A stretch of DNA of 64,000 bases, taken from the NCBI RefSeq assembly GCF_003952465.1, contig NZ_CP034448.1, positions 1,240,001 to 1,304,000 of the forward strand. The letters are read 5' to 3'. The notes beneath the pieces are model-generated. The model had not been told where the DNA came from, did no database searches, and saw only the letters and a program-made list of their open reading frames with translations. Positions 9,493-21,547 of this stretch are shown here, piece after piece. The position numbers were made by a program, and so were the translations under genes. The stretch comes from Mesorhizobium sp. M1B.F.Ca.ET.045.04.1.1 (lineage in GTDB: Bacteria; Pseudomonadota; Alphaproteobacteria; Rhizobiales; Rhizobiaceae). Position 1 is the first letter of the stretch. Each line of letters opens with the position of its first letter.

Positions 9493-9891
9493 ATGGGATA
9501 CGCATTTCCTTGGCCGACGAGTCAGGGCGAATGGCTGGCATGGTCGAGCGCTGTCGTCACGCTGCTCATGGGCTTGCTGCTGTTCCTGGCGCCGGGGCTC
9601 GCCTTCCGCATCCTGCGCCTGCAGGTGAAGCCCGAGAAAGCCGCGGCGATCGCCGAGGGGCGCGGCCGCATGGCTGGGTTCTATCTCGGCGTCAGCCTCT
9701 GTTGCCTTTTGCTTGGACCTCAGCTCTTTCTCTACATGGCGCTTGGCTTCTCCTGGCTGTTCACCGCTTTCGGCCGGCTTTTGTCGATGATGTCGGACGG
9801 CGCCAACACCCCTTTCAACTGGGCCTCCATCGTGGTTGAATTGGCGCTGGCGGCGCTGCCGCTGGCCTTCGCCTTCGGCTTCGTGCTGTGA
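9493..9891 (+). CDS. Small integral membrane protein
   Basis: A 132-residue hydrophobic protein with about four predicted membrane segments (residues about 15-38, 62-80, 82-95 and 108-130) and short charged loops. The start at 9493 follows the Shine-Dalgarno sequence GAGGGGAAG. It looks like the small DUF4345-type membrane proteins of Rhizobiales, but I could not confirm the family. No function can be assigned. It follows the racemase by about 120 nt on the same strand. Confidence 0.6.
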   Translation: MGYAFPWPTSQGEWLAWSSAVVTLLMGLLLFLAPGLAFRILRLQVKPEKAAAIAEGRGRMAGFYLGVSLCCLLLGPQLFLYMALGFSWLFTAFGRLLSMMSDGANTPFNWASIVVELALAALPLAFAFGFVL

Positions 9892-9900
9892 ATTCGCGAC

Positions 9901-10004
9901 TAAAGCGCGTCGCGCTGAAATGGATTCAAGCGACGCGCTTTAGGTCCTTGTTTCGATGCATGTCGTTTTCCCAAAACCGCTGCACACTTTTGGGCGACAT
10001 GCAT
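9901..10004. repeat. Two-part palindromic element upstream of atpH
   Basis: TAAAGCGCGTCGC (9901-9913) pairs perfectly with GCGACGCGCTTTA (9930-9942). It is followed by ATGCATGTCG (9956-9965) with its inverse CGACATGCAT (9995-10004). The same two-hairpin layout occurs at 24483-24588. The rest of the 9892-10242 gap holds no recognisable gene and must contain the atp promoter, which I could not place. Confidence 0.65.
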
Positions 10005-10242
10005 TAATCCGGCGCTTGAGCTTGGCCTTCGCCGCCTGATGCGACAAAAGTGCCTGAAAACCATGCCGGACGATGCATTGCGGTCTTAAAAGGCCTGTGC
10101 TAGACGGCAATCGACTTTCGGCCGGGGATAGCGGAAGCCATCCCTCCGTGCTTGGAAAAATCGCAGTAAGGTCAAAGATTTAGCCAGAGTTTTTGCTCGC
10201 GCCAACAATCTGCGGCCTGTCAGACAAGAGAAAAGACGGTCC

Positions 10243-10803
10243 GTGGCCCAATCGTCATCGCCAATCTCAGCTGTCGCAGAACGCTATGCAGGCTCGCTGT
10301 TCGAACTCGCGCTGCAGGAAAATTCGGTCGCCAAGGTCGAGGCCGACCTCACTGATTTCGAGGCGATGCTCAACGGCAGCGCCGACCTTGCCCGGCTGAT
10401 CAACAGCCCGGTGTTCTCCAGCGAGGACCAGGCCAAGGCCATCGGCGCGATCATAAGCAAGGCCAAGATAACCGGCCTCGTCGGCAACTTCCTGCGCGTC
10501 GTCGCCAAGAACCGTCGGCTGTTCGCCGTGCCCGGCATGATCAAGGCGTTCCGCCAGATCGCCGCCGACCATCGCGGCGAGGCTTCCGCCGAGGTCACCT
10601 CGGCGCATGCGCTGACGGCCGCGCAGCAGACCGAGCTCAAGGCGACGCTGAAGAGCCTCGCCGGCAAGGACGTGGCCATCGCCATGACCGTCGACCCGTC
10701 GCTGCTCGGCGGCCTGATCGTCAAGATGGGCTCGCGCCAGATCGATACGTCGCTCAAAACCAAACTCAATTCGCTCAAGCTTGCACTGAAAGAGGTCGGC
10801 TGA
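10243..10803 (+). CDS. atpH: ATP synthase F1 subunit delta
   Basis: A 186-residue peripheral-stalk subunit connecting F1 alpha to the F0 b subunits. [19 protein letters not shown] at the N-terminus and [18 protein letters not shown] near the C-terminus are delta/OSCP signatures. The start is GTG at 10243. It is the first gene of atpHAGDC, and its TGA overlaps the atpA ATG by one base, indicating translational coupling. The F0 genes are not in this operon, as is usual in alphaproteobacteria. Confidence 0.96.
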   Translation: MAQSSSPISAVAERYAGSLFELALQENSVAKVEADLTDFEAMLNGSADLARLINSPVFSSEDQAKAIGAIISKAKITGLVGNFLRVVAKNRRLFAVPGMIKAFRQIAADHRGEASAEVTSAHALTAAQQTELKATLKSLAGKDVAIAMTVDPSLLGGLIVKMGSRQIDTSLKTKLNSLKLALKEVG

Positions 10804-12332
10804 TGGACATCCGCGCCGCGGAAATTTCCGCAATTCTGAAAGACCAGATCAAGAATTTCGGCAAGGAGGCCGAGGTCTCCGAAGTCGGCCAGGTTCTGTC
10901 CGTCGGTGACGGCATCGCCCGCGTCTACGGCCTCGACAATGTCCAGGCCGGCGAGATGGTCGAATTCCCGGGCGGCATCCGCGGCATGGCGCTGAATCTC
11001 GAAGCCGACAATGTCGGCGTCGTCATCTTCGGCAACGACCGCGACATCAAGGAAGGCGACACCGTCAAGCGCACCGGCGCCATCGTCGACGTTCCGGTCG
11101 GCCCCGGCCTGCTCGGCCGCGTCGTCGACGCGCTCGGCAACCCGATCGACGGCAAGGGCCCGATCAAGGCGACCGAACGCAAGCGCGTCGACGTCAAGGC
11201 GCCCGGCATCATTCCGCGCAAGTCGGTGCATGAGCCGATGTCGACAGGCCTCAAGGCCATCGATGCGCTGATCCCGGTCGGCCGCGGCCAGCGCGAGCTG
11301 GTCATCGGCGACCGCCAGACCGGCAAGACCGCCATCATCCTCGACACGATGCTGAACCAGAAGTCGGTGCACGACAACGGCCCGGAGAAGGAGAAGCTCT
11401 ACTGCGTCTACGTCGCCGTCGGCCAGAAGCGCTCGACCGTCGCGCAGTTCGTGAAGGTGCTGGAGGAGCGCGGCGCGCTCGACTACTCCATCATCATCGC
11501 CGCCACCGCGTCCGACCCGGCGCCGATGCAGTTCCTGGCGCCATTCGCCGGCTGCACGATGGGCGAGTATTTCCGCGACAACGGCATGCATGCCTTGATC
11601 AGCTATGACGACCTGTCGAAGCAGGCCGTCGCCTATCGCCAGATGTCGCTCTTGCTGCGCCGCCCGCCGGGCCGCGAAGCCTATCCGGGCGACGTCTTCT
11701 ATCTGCATTCGCGCCTTCTCGAGCGCGCCGCCAAGCTCAACGACGACAACGGCAACGGTTCGCTGACCGCGCTGCCGATCATCGAGACGCAGGCCAACGA
11801 CGTGTCGGCCTATATCCCGACCAACGTGATCTCGATCACCGACGGCCAGATCTTCCTCGAGACCAACCTGTTCTTCCAGGGCATCCGCCCGGCGGTGAAC
11901 GTCGGCCTGTCGGTGTCGCGCGTCGGCTCCTCGGCGCAGGTCAAGGCGATGAAGCAGGTCGCCGGCTCGATCAAGGGCGAGCTCGCGCAGTACCGCGAAA
12001 TGGCGGCCTTTGCGCAGTTCGGCTCCGACCTCGACGCCGCCACGCAGCGCCTCTTGAACCGCGGTTCGCGCCTGACGGAGCTGTTGAAGCAGCCGCAGTT
12101 CTCGCCGCTCAAGACCGAAGAGCAGGTCGCGGTGATCTTCGCCGGCGTCAACGGCTATCTCGACAAGCTGGCGCTCAACCAGGTGGGCAAGTTCGAGCAT
12201 GGCCTGCTCAGCCACATGCGCTCGGCCGGCAAGGACGTGCTCGACGGGATCAGTAAGGAGAAGGCGCTGTCGGACGACCTGCGCGCGAAGCTCAAGGCCG
12301 AGATCGACGCCTTCGCCAAGACCTTCGCGTGA
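10803..12332 (+). CDS. atpA: ATP synthase F1 subunit alpha
   Basis: A 509-residue non-catalytic nucleotide-binding subunit of F1. The P-loop is in [19 protein letters not shown], and the alpha signature [17 protein letters not shown] follows near residue 370. The N-terminal barrel begins [19 protein letters not shown]. The length is standard. The start overlaps the atpH stop by one base. Confidence 0.98.
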   Translation: MDIRAAEISAILKDQIKNFGKEAEVSEVGQVLSVGDGIARVYGLDNVQAGEMVEFPGGIRGMALNLEADNVGVVIFGNDRDIKEGDTVKRTGAIVDVPVGPGLLGRVVDALGNPIDGKGPIKATERKRVDVKAPGIIPRKSVHEPMSTGLKAIDALIPVGRGQRELVIGDRQTGKTAIILDTMLNQKSVHDNGPEKEKLYCVYVAVGQKRSTVAQFVKVLEERGALDYSIIIAATASDPAPMQFLAPFAGCTMGEYFRDNGMHALISYDDLSKQAVAYRQMSLLLRRPPGREAYPGDVFYLHSRLLERAAKLNDDNGNGSLTALPIIETQANDVSAYIPTNVISITDGQIFLETNLFFQGIRPAVNVGLSVSRVGSSAQVKAMKQVAGSIKGELAQYREMAAFAQFGSDLDAATQRLLNRGSRLTELLKQPQFSPLKTEEQVAVIFAGVNGYLDKLALNQVGKFEHGLLSHMRSAGKDVLDGISKEKALSDDLRAKLKAEIDAFAKTFA

Positions 12333-12367
12333 AGAAGCAGCCGGACGCACGGGATCGGGTTTGAGGC

Positions 12368-13249
12368 ATGGCTTCGTTAAAAGACCTTCGTAATCGTATC
12401 GCCTCGGTCAAGGCGACGCAGAAGATCACCAAGGCGATGCAGATGGTCGCCGCGGCGAAGCTGCGTCGCGCGCAGGAAGCGGCGGAAGCCGCTCGTCCCT
12501 ATTCCGAGCGGATGGGCGCGGTGCTGGCCAACATCACCCAGGCGATCGGCGGCGGCGGCGACGCCCCCGCGCTGATGAGGGGCACCGGCAGGGACGATGT
12601 GCAACTGCTCATCGTCTGCACCGCCGAGCGCGGCCTTTGCGGCGGCTTCAACTCGCAGATCGCGCGCCTTGCCCGCGATCATATCCGCCGGCTCCTCGCC
12701 GACGGCAAGCAGGTCAAGATCATCTGCGTCGGCAAGAAGGGTTTCGACATCCTGCGCCGCGAATACGGCTCGCTGATCCTCGAACGGGTCGATCTGCGCG
12801 AGGTCAAGACGCTCGGCTTCGGCAATGCCGACGCGATCGCCCGCAAGGTCATCAATCTGTTCAACCAGAACGGCTTCGACGTCTGCACGCTGTTCTATTC
12901 GCAGTTCAAGTCGGTGATCAGCCAGATCCCGACGGCGCAGCAGATCATCCCGGCGGCCCAGGCTTCGCCTGACGCAGAGTCCGCCGCCGGCGCGGCTGTC
13001 TACGAATACGAGCCGGAGCCGGGCGAAATCCTCTCCGACCTCATCCCGCGCAACATCGCGGTGCAGATCTTCCGCGCGCTGCTCGAAAACGCGGCCGGCG
13101 AGATGGGCGCCAAGATGAGCGCGATGGACAATGCGACGCGCAATGCCGGCGACATGATCAACAGGCTGTCGATCACCTACAACCGCCAGCGGCAGGCGCA
13201 GATCACCAAGGAACTGATCGAAATCATTTCGGGCGCCGAGGCGCTCTAG
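12368..13249 (+). CDS. atpG: ATP synthase F1 subunit gamma
   Basis: A 293-residue central rotor shaft of F1. [20 protein letters not shown] and [15 protein letters not shown] form the N-terminal helix. The C-terminal helix ends in the conserved segment [21 protein letters not shown] central Rossmann-like domain contains [12 protein letters not shown]. It lies 35 nt after atpA in the same operon. Confidence 0.97.
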   Translation: MASLKDLRNRIASVKATQKITKAMQMVAAAKLRRAQEAAEAARPYSERMGAVLANITQAIGGGGDAPALMRGTGRDDVQLLIVCTAERGLCGGFNSQIARLARDHIRRLLADGKQVKIICVGKKGFDILRREYGSLILERVDLREVKTLGFGNADAIARKVINLFNQNGFDVCTLFYSQFKSVISQIPTAQQIIPAAQASPDAESAAGAAVYEYEPEPGEILSDLIPRNIAVQIFRALLENAAGEMGAKMSAMDNATRNAGDMINRLSITYNRQRQAQITKELIEIISGAEAL

Positions 13250-13296
13250 GCGCGCCCTGCCGGCGAGGTCCATCGACCTCGCTGCGGACGGCGTGA

Positions 13297-14907
<1,611 letters not shown>

Positions 14908-14910
14908 AGA

Positions 14911-15001
14911 AGCGAATAGCGAATAGGGAGTAGCGAATAGGGATCAGTGGGCCGGCCGAGTTTCTTCTCTACTCGCTACTCGCTATTCCCTACTCGCTAG
15001 A
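14911..15001. repeat. Long inverted repeat between atpD and atpC
   Basis: The left arm repeats AGCGAATAG-type units (14911-14940). The right arm carries their complement as CTACTCGCTATTCCC-type units (about 14969-15000). About 20 bp can pair imperfectly across a GC-rich loop. The gap between atpD and atpC is 99 nt, unusually long inside an ATP synthase operon. The structure could attenuate or stabilise the transcript, or could be a mobile palindrome. Confidence 0.6.
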
Positions 15002-15006
15002 TTGGC

Positions 15007-15414
15007 ATGGCTGAAGCTTTCAAGTTCGAACTGGTCTCGCCGGAGCGACTGCTCGTTTCCGAGCAGGTCGAGTTCGTCGTCATCCCGGGCGCCGAAGGTG
15101 AGATGACCGTCCTGGCGCAGCACGCGCCGGTCATGACCACGATCAAGCCGGGCGTCGTCACCGTGAAGGCCGCGTCCGGCAAGGAAGACCGCTATGTCGT
15201 GTTCGGCGGCTTCGCCGACATCCTGCCCTCCGGCTGCACGCTGCTCGCCGAATCGGCGACGCATGTGAACGACATCGACCGCGCCGACATTACCCGCCGC
15301 ATCCAGGAGGCCAGGGAAGACGCCGCCGACGCCAAGGACGACGAGAGCCGCGCCAAGGCCGAGCAGTTCCTCAGCCAGCTCACCACGCTGGAAGGCGCGT
15401 TGCTGCCGGCCTGA
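15007..15414 (+). CDS. atpC: ATP synthase F1 subunit epsilon
   Basis: A 135-residue central-stalk subunit that couples rotation and inhibits hydrolysis. FELVSPERLLVSEQVEFVVI and GAEGEMTVLAQHAPVMT are diagnostic of the beta-sandwich domain. The C-terminal helical hairpin is Ala/Asp/Glu-rich. It is the last gene of the operon, followed 29 nt later by a strong terminator. Confidence 0.96.
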   Translation: MAEAFKFELVSPERLLVSEQVEFVVIPGAEGEMTVLAQHAPVMTTIKPGVVTVKAASGKEDRYVVFGGFADILPSGCTLLAESATHVNDIDRADITRRIQEAREDAADAKDDESRAKAEQFLSQLTTLEGALLPA

Positions 15415-15437
15415 CGACGTCTCCTAACAATGGATTG

Positions 15438-15466
15438 AAAAGGCGGGGCTTGCCCCGCTTTTTTTG
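15438..15466 (+). terminator. Rho-independent terminator of the atp operon
   Basis: A GCGGGGC/GCCCCGC stem (15443-15449 and 15452-15458) with a two-base loop, preceded by an A-rich run and followed by a T-tract, lies 29 nt after atpC. Confidence 0.9.
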
Positions 15467-15544
15467 TTTGATGGACAGTCCGCCTGCTTGTCAGCAAGGT
15501 GGTCGATGTCCAGCGAAGATATGCCGTTCACCCGGCAGGCCGAA

Positions 15545-17041
15545 TCAACGGTCGCCAATGCCGAGCGCGGCGAGTGCCAGTGCCGGACCATCCTGCTTGA
15601 AATGCACGAGGTGGGTGGCAACGAACTCTATCAATGTCTGACGCTCGGGATGGCCCTTGGCAAAGCCCGTGAGATCGAACACGGCCGTCGTCATCTCCGC
15701 CGTCGGTAGATGCCGAGCGAAAAGATCTTTGAGAGCGTAGTCGAGCGGGTCGGTGAAATGCCCTTCCGGCAAGGTCTTGCCGCGCTCGGCGCATGCGACG
15801 ATCCATGCGGCGACAACCAGGGAAAGGTGCTCGGGAAGCAATTTCGCTTCCAACCTGGCAAGCGCTGAAGCGACGATGCGCTGCGGCAGCTTCTGGCTGC
15901 CGTCATTGGCGATCTGCGCCGTGCGGTGGGCCAGCGCCGTGTTGGAAAAGCGCGCGGCGAGCTCGGCCGTGTAGGCAGTCGTGTCGAGCCCGGCGTCGTC
16001 CGGCAAGGTCGGGATGGCTTCGGCCCACAACGCATCGACGAATTGACGGATCGCCGGATCGGCAAACGCGCGATCGACGGTGGCATGGCCGCTCAGCAGC
16101 CCAAGATAGGCTATGCCCGAATGGGCGCCGTTGAGCAGCCTGAGCTTCATATCCTCGAAGGGGCCGACGTCCTCGACCATGGTGACGCCGAATCTCTCCC
16201 AGGCCGGCCGTCCGGCTGGGAAACGATCCTCGATCACCCATTGGCGGAACGGCTCGGTCATCACCGGCCAGGCATCCTCGAGGCCGAGTTCGCCGGCGAT
16301 GCGGGCGCGGTCGGCGTCGGTGGTCGCCGGCACGATGCGGTCGACCATGCTCGACGGAAAGGCCACTTCGTCGGCGACATAGCCGGCTAACGGCCGATGG
16401 CCGGCGCTGGCACGGGCGTCGCGCAGCTTCGCAAACTCGACCAGCAGCCGGTGCAGCGTGGCGCCGTTGGCCGGAAGATTGTCACAGCAGAGCACGGTGA
16501 AGGGGGGCGTGCCGGCGGCGCGGCGGCGCGCGAGCGCCTCGGCCAAGAAACCATGCGCCGTCTTTGGCGATCCGGGATTCGCCAGATCATGGACGATGTC
16601 GGGATGGGCTTCGTCCAGAGCGCCATCGGCGGCTCGAAGATATGCCTTTTCGGTGATGGTCAGCGTGACGATGCGGATGCGCGGGTCGGTCAGCGCGGCA
16701 AGCACCGCGCCAGGGTCCTCCGGCGCCACCAGCAGCGACAGGATCGAGCCGACGACCTGCAGCTTTTCGCCGGCACTGTCCCGCACCGCCAGCGTGTAGA
16801 GCCCGTCCTGCGGCGACAGCGCATCGCGCGTGTCGGGGCTGCGTAGCGAGACGCCGACGATGCCCCAATCCGCCTCGCCATCCGCCAGGCAGGCGTCGAC
16901 ATAAGCCGCCTGGTGAGCGCGGTGGAAAGCGCCGACGCCGAGATGGACGATACCGGGTGTCACGGCGCCGCGATCGTAGCGCGGTATGGCAATTGCGCCG
17001 GGCAGTTCGGCGATCGTGGCGTTGGAAAGACGGCTGTTCAT
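15545..17041 (-). CDS. uxuB: Mannitol dehydrogenase family, probable D-fructuronate reductase
   Basis: A 498-residue NAD-dependent polyol/hexuronate dehydrogenase. The N-terminal Rossmann region contains IVHLGVGAFHRAHQAAYVD, the family signature, and the C-terminal domain includes KLRLLNGAHSGIAYLG. In the glucuronate pathway the UxuB member reduces fructuronate to mannonate. That assignment is favoured by the divergent uxaC and TRAP genes, but mannitol dehydrogenase activity cannot be excluded from sequence alone. I chose the ATG at 17041 (MNSRLSN); the longer frame to 17083 has an atypical Arg-rich leader. Confidence 0.82.
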   Translation of the reverse strand: MNSRLSNATIAELPGAIAIPRYDRGAVTPGIVHLGVGAFHRAHQAAYVDACLADGEADWGIVGVSLRSPDTRDALSPQDGLYTLAVRDSAGEKLQVVGSILSLLVAPEDPGAVLAALTDPRIRIVTLTITEKAYLRAADGALDEAHPDIVHDLANPGSPKTAHGFLAEALARRRAAGTPPFTVLCCDNLPANGATLHRLLVEFAKLRDARASAGHRPLAGYVADEVAFPSSMVDRIVPATTDADRARIAGELGLEDAWPVMTEPFRQWVIEDRFPAGRPAWERFGVTMVEDVGPFEDMKLRLLNGAHSGIAYLGLLSGHATVDRAFADPAIRQFVDALWAEAIPTLPDDAGLDTTAYTAELAARFSNTALAHRTAQIANDGSQKLPQRIVASALARLEAKLLPEHLSLVVAAWIVACAERGKTLPEGHFTDPLDYALKDLFARHLPTAEMTTAVFDLTGFAKGHPERQTLIEFVATHLVHFKQDGPALALAALGIGDR

Positions 17042-17150
17042 TGGTGCTTGAGGTCTCCGGTCGGCGCGTCGAGCCGCTCGCACGGCAGCAATGGCGACGG
17101 CTGCGGCGTAGCACTCGCCGCCGCCCCGTACAATGGCAGCTGCTTATGCA

Positions 17151-17177
17151 AAAGTCATCATATAACCTGATGATTTT
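17151..17177. promoter_or_regulatory. Probable GntR-family operator in the uxuB-uxaC divergent promoter
   Basis: TCATCA (17155-17160) and TGATGA (17168-17173) form a dyad with a 7-nt AT-rich spacer, flanked by A- and T-tracts. A possible -35 box (TTGACA, 17184-17189) for the rightward genes follows immediately, so a bound repressor would overlap the promoter. A FadR/UxuR-type GntR regulator is encoded in the same cluster (21548-22321). Confidence 0.6.
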
Positions 17178-17234
17178 TGTATGTTGACATTATCTCCGGC
17201 CGATCTACCAATAAGCCAGCCTGGGAGGAGCCGA

Positions 17235-18638
17235 GTGGCAGCACTGAGCGATCCGGACCTGCTGTTCGCGCCGGAAACGCGGACGCTGGCTCGCGCCCTT
17301 TATGCCGCGGTGAAGGACCTGCCGATCGTCAGTCCGCACGGTCATACGGATCCGCGCTGGTATGCGCTCAACGAGCCGTTTCCCGACCCGGCGCAATTGC
17401 TGATCGTGCCGGACCATTACATTTTCCGCATGCTGTTCAGCCAGGGCGTGCGGCTGGAAGAGCTCGGCGTGCCGAGGCTCGACGGCTCCCAGGTCGAAAC
17501 CGACGGTCGGGTGATCTGGCGGCGCTTCGCGGAGCATTATTATCTGTTCCGCGGCACGCCGACCCGGCTCTGGCTCGACCATGTGTTCGAGCATCTGTTC
17601 GGCATCGACGAGCCGCTTAGCGCAAGCACCGCCGACCGCCACTATGAGACGATCGCGGCGCTGCTCAGCCAAGACGACTATCGGCCGCGGGCGCTGTTCG
17701 AGCGCTTCAACATCGAGGTCATCGCGACGACCGAAGGCGCGCTCGACGACCTCAAATGGCACCGGATGATCCGCGACAGCGGCTGGAAGGGCCGCGTCGT
17801 CACCGCCTACCGGCCGGACGCCGTGGTCGATCCCGACTTCGAAGGGTTTTTGGCCAATCTCGATCGGCTCGGCGAGATCACCGGCTGCGATACCGCCACA
17901 TGGGCCGGCTATCTCGACGCGCACCGCCGGCGCCGCGCCCATTTCAGGGAGTTCGGCGCCACCTCGTCGGATCACGGCCATCCGACGGCCGAGACCGCCA
18001 ATCTCTCCGACGCCGCGGCGCAGCAGCTGTTCAACCGAATCCGCCGCGGCTCGGAAGATGAGCGCGAGCGAAAACTGTTCCGCGCCCAGATGCTGACCGA
18101 AATGGCCAAGATGAGCCGTGACGATGGCCTGGTGCTGCAGATCCATCCCGGATCATGGCGCAATCATTCGCCGGCTGTTTTCCAGGAATTCGGCCGCGAC
18201 AAGGGCTTCGATATCCCGACGAGGACCGACTATGTGGCGGCGCTGAAGCCGCTGCTCGATTGCGTCGGGCTGGAGCGCGACCTGACGATCATTCTGTTCA
18301 CCCTGGACGAGACGAGCTATGCGCGCGAGCTGGCGCCGCTCGCCGGCGTCTATCCGGCGCTGAAGCTCGGGCCGGCCTGGTGGTTCCACGACAGCCCGGA
18401 AGGCATGCGCCGCTTCCGCGAGATGACCACCGAGACGGCGGGCTTCTACAACACCGTCGGCTTCAACGACGACACGCGCGCCTTTCCGTCGATACCGGCG
18501 CGCCACGACGTCGCCCGCCGCGTCGACTGCGCCTTCCTGGCGCGGCTGGTCGCCGAGCATCGGTTGCGCGAGGAGGAGGCGCATGAGCTGGCGCGCGAGC
18601 TTGCCTACACGCTTGCCAAGAAGGCGTACCGGCTCTGA
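17235..18638 (+). CDS. uxaC: Glucuronate isomerase (uronate isomerase)
   Basis: A 467-residue isomerase that converts glucuronate to fructuronate, or galacturonate to tagaturonate. The metal-binding [10 protein letters not shown] near the N-terminus is the family signature, and the fold is an amidohydrolase-like barrel. I chose the GTG at 17235 because GGGAGGAG (17223-17230) precedes it and the resulting length matches known UxaC (about 470 residues). The ATG at 17181 would place the start inside the likely promoter. It is the first gene of a rightward cluster with TRAP transporter and kdu genes. Confidence 0.94.
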   Translation: MAALSDPDLLFAPETRTLARALYAAVKDLPIVSPHGHTDPRWYALNEPFPDPAQLLIVPDHYIFRMLFSQGVRLEELGVPRLDGSQVETDGRVIWRRFAEHYYLFRGTPTRLWLDHVFEHLFGIDEPLSASTADRHYETIAALLSQDDYRPRALFERFNIEVIATTEGALDDLKWHRMIRDSGWKGRVVTAYRPDAVVDPDFEGFLANLDRLGEITGCDTATWAGYLDAHRRRRAHFREFGATSSDHGHPTAETANLSDAAAQQLFNRIRRGSEDERERKLFRAQMLTEMAKMSRDDGLVLQIHPGSWRNHSPAVFQEFGRDKGFDIPTRTDYVAALKPLLDCVGLERDLTIILFTLDETSYARELAPLAGVYPALKLGPAWWFHDSPEGMRRFREMTTETAGFYNTVGFNDDTRAFPSIPARHDVARRVDCAFLARLVAEHRLREEEAHELARELAYTLAKKAYRL

Positions 18639-18670
18639 GCCGGCCGCCAGGGTTTCAAAGGGAGGAAGTC

Positions 18671-19648
18671 ATGTCGCATTTTTCGAAATTGACGGCGGCC
18701 ACATTGGCCTTCGGCTCGCTGCTGATCGGCATCGCCAACGCCGAGACGGTGCTGCGGTCGTCGGACACGCATCCGGACGGCTATCCGACCGTCGAGGCGG
18801 TCAAATATATGGGCGAGCTGATCAAGCAGCGGACCAACGGCCGCTATTCGATCGAAGTCTACCACTCGGCACAGCTCGGCGAGGAGAAGGACACGATCGA
18901 GCAGACACAATCGGGCGTCATCGACCTCGACCGCGTGTCGATGGGGCCGTTCAACGGCATCGTTCCGGAAACCGCGGTGCCGTCGCTGCCCTACATGTTC
19001 CGCTCGGTCGAGCATATGCGCCACGTCATGGACGGGCCGGTCGGCGACCAGATCCTGAAGGCTTTCGAGGCGCATGACCTCGTCGGCCTCGCCTTCTACG
19101 ATTCCGGCGCACGCTCCTTCTACAACACAAAAAAGGACATCGCCTCGATCGCCGACCTGAAGGGCATGAAGTTCCGCGTCATCCAGTCGGACGTGTTCGT
19201 CGACATGGTCAACGCGCTCGGCGCCAACGCCACGCCGATGGCCTATGGCGAGGTCTATTCCGCCCTGCAGACTGGCGTCATCGACGGCGCGGAGAACAAC
19301 TGGCCGAGCTTCGAATCCGCCAAGCACTACGAGGTCGCCAAGCATTACACGCTGGATCAGCACCAGATCGTGCCGGAAGTGCTGGTGATGTCGAAGGCGA
19401 GCTGGGACAAGCTGTCGCCGGAAGACCAGACGATCGTCAGGCAGGCGGCCAAGGACAGCGTCGTCAAGATGCGCGAGCTGTGGGACGCGCAGGAAAAGAA
19501 GTCGCGCGACATCGTCGAGAAGGCCGGCGTCAAGGTCAGCGAGATCGACAAGCAGCCGCTGATCGACGCCATGAAGCCGGTCTATGACAAGTACCTTTCG
19601 ACGCCGGAGCTGAAAGATCTGGCCGCCCGCATCCAGGCGGCGAAATGA
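18671..19648 (+). CDS. dctP: TRAP transporter periplasmic substrate-binding protein (DctP type)
   Basis: A 325-residue periplasmic binding protein. Residues 1-24 form a signal peptide ending in IANA. DctP-family features include [20 protein letters not shown] and [20 protein letters not shown], the latter holding the Arg that binds the substrate carboxylate. The DctQ gene overlaps its 3' end by 4 nt. The neighbouring hexuronate genes suggest the ligand is glucuronate, galacturonate or a related acid sugar. Confidence 0.93.
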   Translation: MSHFSKLTAATLAFGSLLIGIANAETVLRSSDTHPDGYPTVEAVKYMGELIKQRTNGRYSIEVYHSAQLGEEKDTIEQTQSGVIDLDRVSMGPFNGIVPETAVPSLPYMFRSVEHMRHVMDGPVGDQILKAFEAHDLVGLAFYDSGARSFYNTKKDIASIADLKGMKFRVIQSDVFVDMVNALGANATPMAYGEVYSALQTGVIDGAENNWPSFESAKHYEVAKHYTLDQHQIVPEVLVMSKASWDKLSPEDQTIVRQAAKDSVVKMRELWDAQEKKSRDIVEKAGVKVSEIDKQPLIDAMKPVYDKYLSTPELKDLAARIQAAK

Positions 19649-20235
19649 CCAGCACCGACGATAGGCCCAGCGGCGCGGATGCTTCCGCGCCGCCGTTGGC
19701 GCGACCAGGCGGCACGGCATTCTGGCTGCGTGCCGAGCGATTGCTGTCGGGCTTGGCAACGCTGGCGCTGTGGATCAGCGGCGCCGGGCTGACCTTGATG
19801 ACGATCATCATCACCTGGCAGGTCTTCTCGCGCTATGTGCTCAACCGCTCGCCAAGCTGGACCGAGGCCTCCTCGGTGCTGCTGATGGGCTGGTTCATCT
19901 TTCTCGGGGCTGCGGTCGGCGTGCGCGAACGCACGCATCTCGGTTTCGACGTGCTGCTCTATTTCCTGCCGGCTTCGGCAAAGGCGGTGCTGCGCACCAT
20001 CTCCGACATCGTCGTGCTGGCGTTCGGCGGCGGCATGATCGTCTACGGCATCCAGCTTGCCAGGCTGACCTGGGGCACGGTCATGCCGTCGCTCGCCCTG
20101 CCTGGAGGCGTCGGCTTCCTGCCGGTGATTTTCGGAGGCGCGCTGGTCTGCCTGTTCTCGCTCGAGCGGCTGGCGGGGCGCTTCGCCGGGCTGCCCGTCG
20201 ATGTCGACATCCATGCCACCGGCGAGGAGATGTGA
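19645..20235 (+). CDS. dctQ: TRAP transporter small permease (DctQ type)
   Basis: A 196-residue inner-membrane protein with four predicted transmembrane helices, the usual topology of the DctQ subunit. It contains [19 protein letters not shown] and a following [20 protein letters not shown], the family motif. It overlaps dctP by 4 nt and ends 3 nt before dctM, so all three are co-translated. Confidence 0.93.
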   Translation: MTSTDDRPSGADASAPPLARPGGTAFWLRAERLLSGLATLALWISGAGLTLMTIIITWQVFSRYVLNRSPSWTEASSVLLMGWFIFLGAAVGVRERTHLGFDVLLYFLPASAKAVLRTISDIVVLAFGGGMIVYGIQLARLTWGTVMPSLALPGGVGFLPVIFGGALVCLFSLERLAGRFAGLPVDVDIHATGEEM

Positions 20236-20238
20236 GCC

Positions 20239-21519
20239 ATGGCCTTGACCGTGCTTTTCGGCACCTTCGTCTTCCTGCTGATCATCGGCACGCCGATCGC
20301 GTTCTGCCTCGGAGTGGCGAGCTTCGCGACGATCATCGTGCTCGGCCTGCCGCCGGTGGTGGTTTTCCAGCGATTGAACTCCGGCGTCAGCGTCTTTTCG
20401 TTGATGGCCATTCCGTTCTTCATCTTCGCCGGCGACCTGATGGTGCGCGGCGGCATCGCCGCTCGCCTGGTGGCGCTGGCCGGCTCGGTTGTCGGGCATC
20501 TGCGCGGCGGCTTGGGCCAAGTCAACATCGCCGCCTCGACGATGTTCGGCGGCATCTCCGGCTCGGCGGTGGCCGACGCATCGGCCGTCGGCGGGCTGAT
20601 GATCCCGCAGATGAAAGCGCGCGGCTACGGCATCGACTATGCCGTCAACATCACCTCCGTCGGCGCCATCATTGCCTTGCTGATCCCGCCGTCGCACAAC
20701 ATGATCATCTACTCCATCTCGGCCGGCGGCCGCATCTCGATCGCCGATCTGTTCACCGCTGGCGTCATACCGGGCCTGCTTCTGGCGCTGTCGCTGATGA
20801 TCACGGCCTATCTGGTCGCAAGCCGGCGCGGCTATCCGACCGAGCCTTTCGCCGGTTTCGGCCGGGCGCTCCAGCTGCTCTTCGGCGCCATTCCGGGCCT
20901 CATCCTGATCGGCATCATCTTCGGCGGCGTCCGATCCGGCATTTTCACGGCGACCGAAAGCTCCTGCATCGCCATCGTCTATGCCTTCCTGGTGACGCTC
21001 ATCATCTACCGCTCGATGAGCTGGAGCGACTTCGTCGCCGCCACCACCGCGGCGGTGCGCACGACGGCGATGGTCTTGATGATCATCGGCTGCGCCGCCG
21101 CCTTCGGCTGGCTGCTCGCCTATCTGCGCGTGCCGGCGGCGCTGGTCGCCTTCCTGCAGGAGATCTCCAGCGACAAGCTGGTCATCCTGCTGTTGATCAA
21201 CGTCGTGCTTTTGATCCTCGGCACCTTCATGGACATGTCGCCGCTGATCATCATCACCACGCCGATCTTCCTGCCGGTGGTCATGGCTTACGGCGTCGAT
21301 CCGGTGCATTTCGGCGTCATCCTCATCCTCAATCTCGGCATCGGGCTCTGCACGCCGCCGGTCGGAGCCGTGCTCTTCGTCAGCTGCGCCATAGGCCGCA
21401 TTCCGATCTGGACGGCGATGCGGTCGATCTGGCCCTTCTACGGCGCGGCCTTCGCGGTGTTGATGCTTGTCACCTATGTGCCGGCGATATCATTGTGGCT
21501 GCCCAATCTTTTCCACTAA
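20239..21519 (+). CDS. dctM: TRAP transporter large permease (DctM type)
   Basis: A 426-residue permease of the IT superfamily with about 12 transmembrane helices, catalysing sodium-coupled solute uptake with DctP and DctQ. GIDYAVNITSVGAIIALLIP followed by PSHNMIIYS is the characteristic segment, and NLGIGLCTPPVGAVLF is near the C-terminus. It sits 3 nt after dctQ. The length is standard. Confidence 0.95.
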   Translation: MALTVLFGTFVFLLIIGTPIAFCLGVASFATIIVLGLPPVVVFQRLNSGVSVFSLMAIPFFIFAGDLMVRGGIAARLVALAGSVVGHLRGGLGQVNIAASTMFGGISGSAVADASAVGGLMIPQMKARGYGIDYAVNITSVGAIIALLIPPSHNMIIYSISAGGRISIADLFTAGVIPGLLLALSLMITAYLVASRRGYPTEPFAGFGRALQLLFGAIPGLILIGIIFGGVRSGIFTATESSCIAIVYAFLVTLIIYRSMSWSDFVAATTAAVRTTAMVLMIIGCAAAFGWLLAYLRVPAALVAFLQEISSDKLVILLLINVVLLILGTFMDMSPLIIITTPIFLPVVMAYGVDPVHFGVILILNLGIGLCTPPVGAVLFVSCAIGRIPIWTAMRSIWPFYGAAFAVLMLVTYVPAISLWLPNLFH

Positions 21520-21547
21520 GGGGCCTTTTCCATTAGGAGTGATCGAG

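Noticed and set aside
10284..12350. 688-codon minus-strand ORF opposite atpH/atpA
   Set aside because: Shadow ORF spanning two conserved genes, with no start context or domain.
19582..21309. 575-codon minus-strand ORF opposite dctQM
   Set aside because: Asp/Arg/His-rich low-complexity translation caused by antisense reading of membrane-protein codons.
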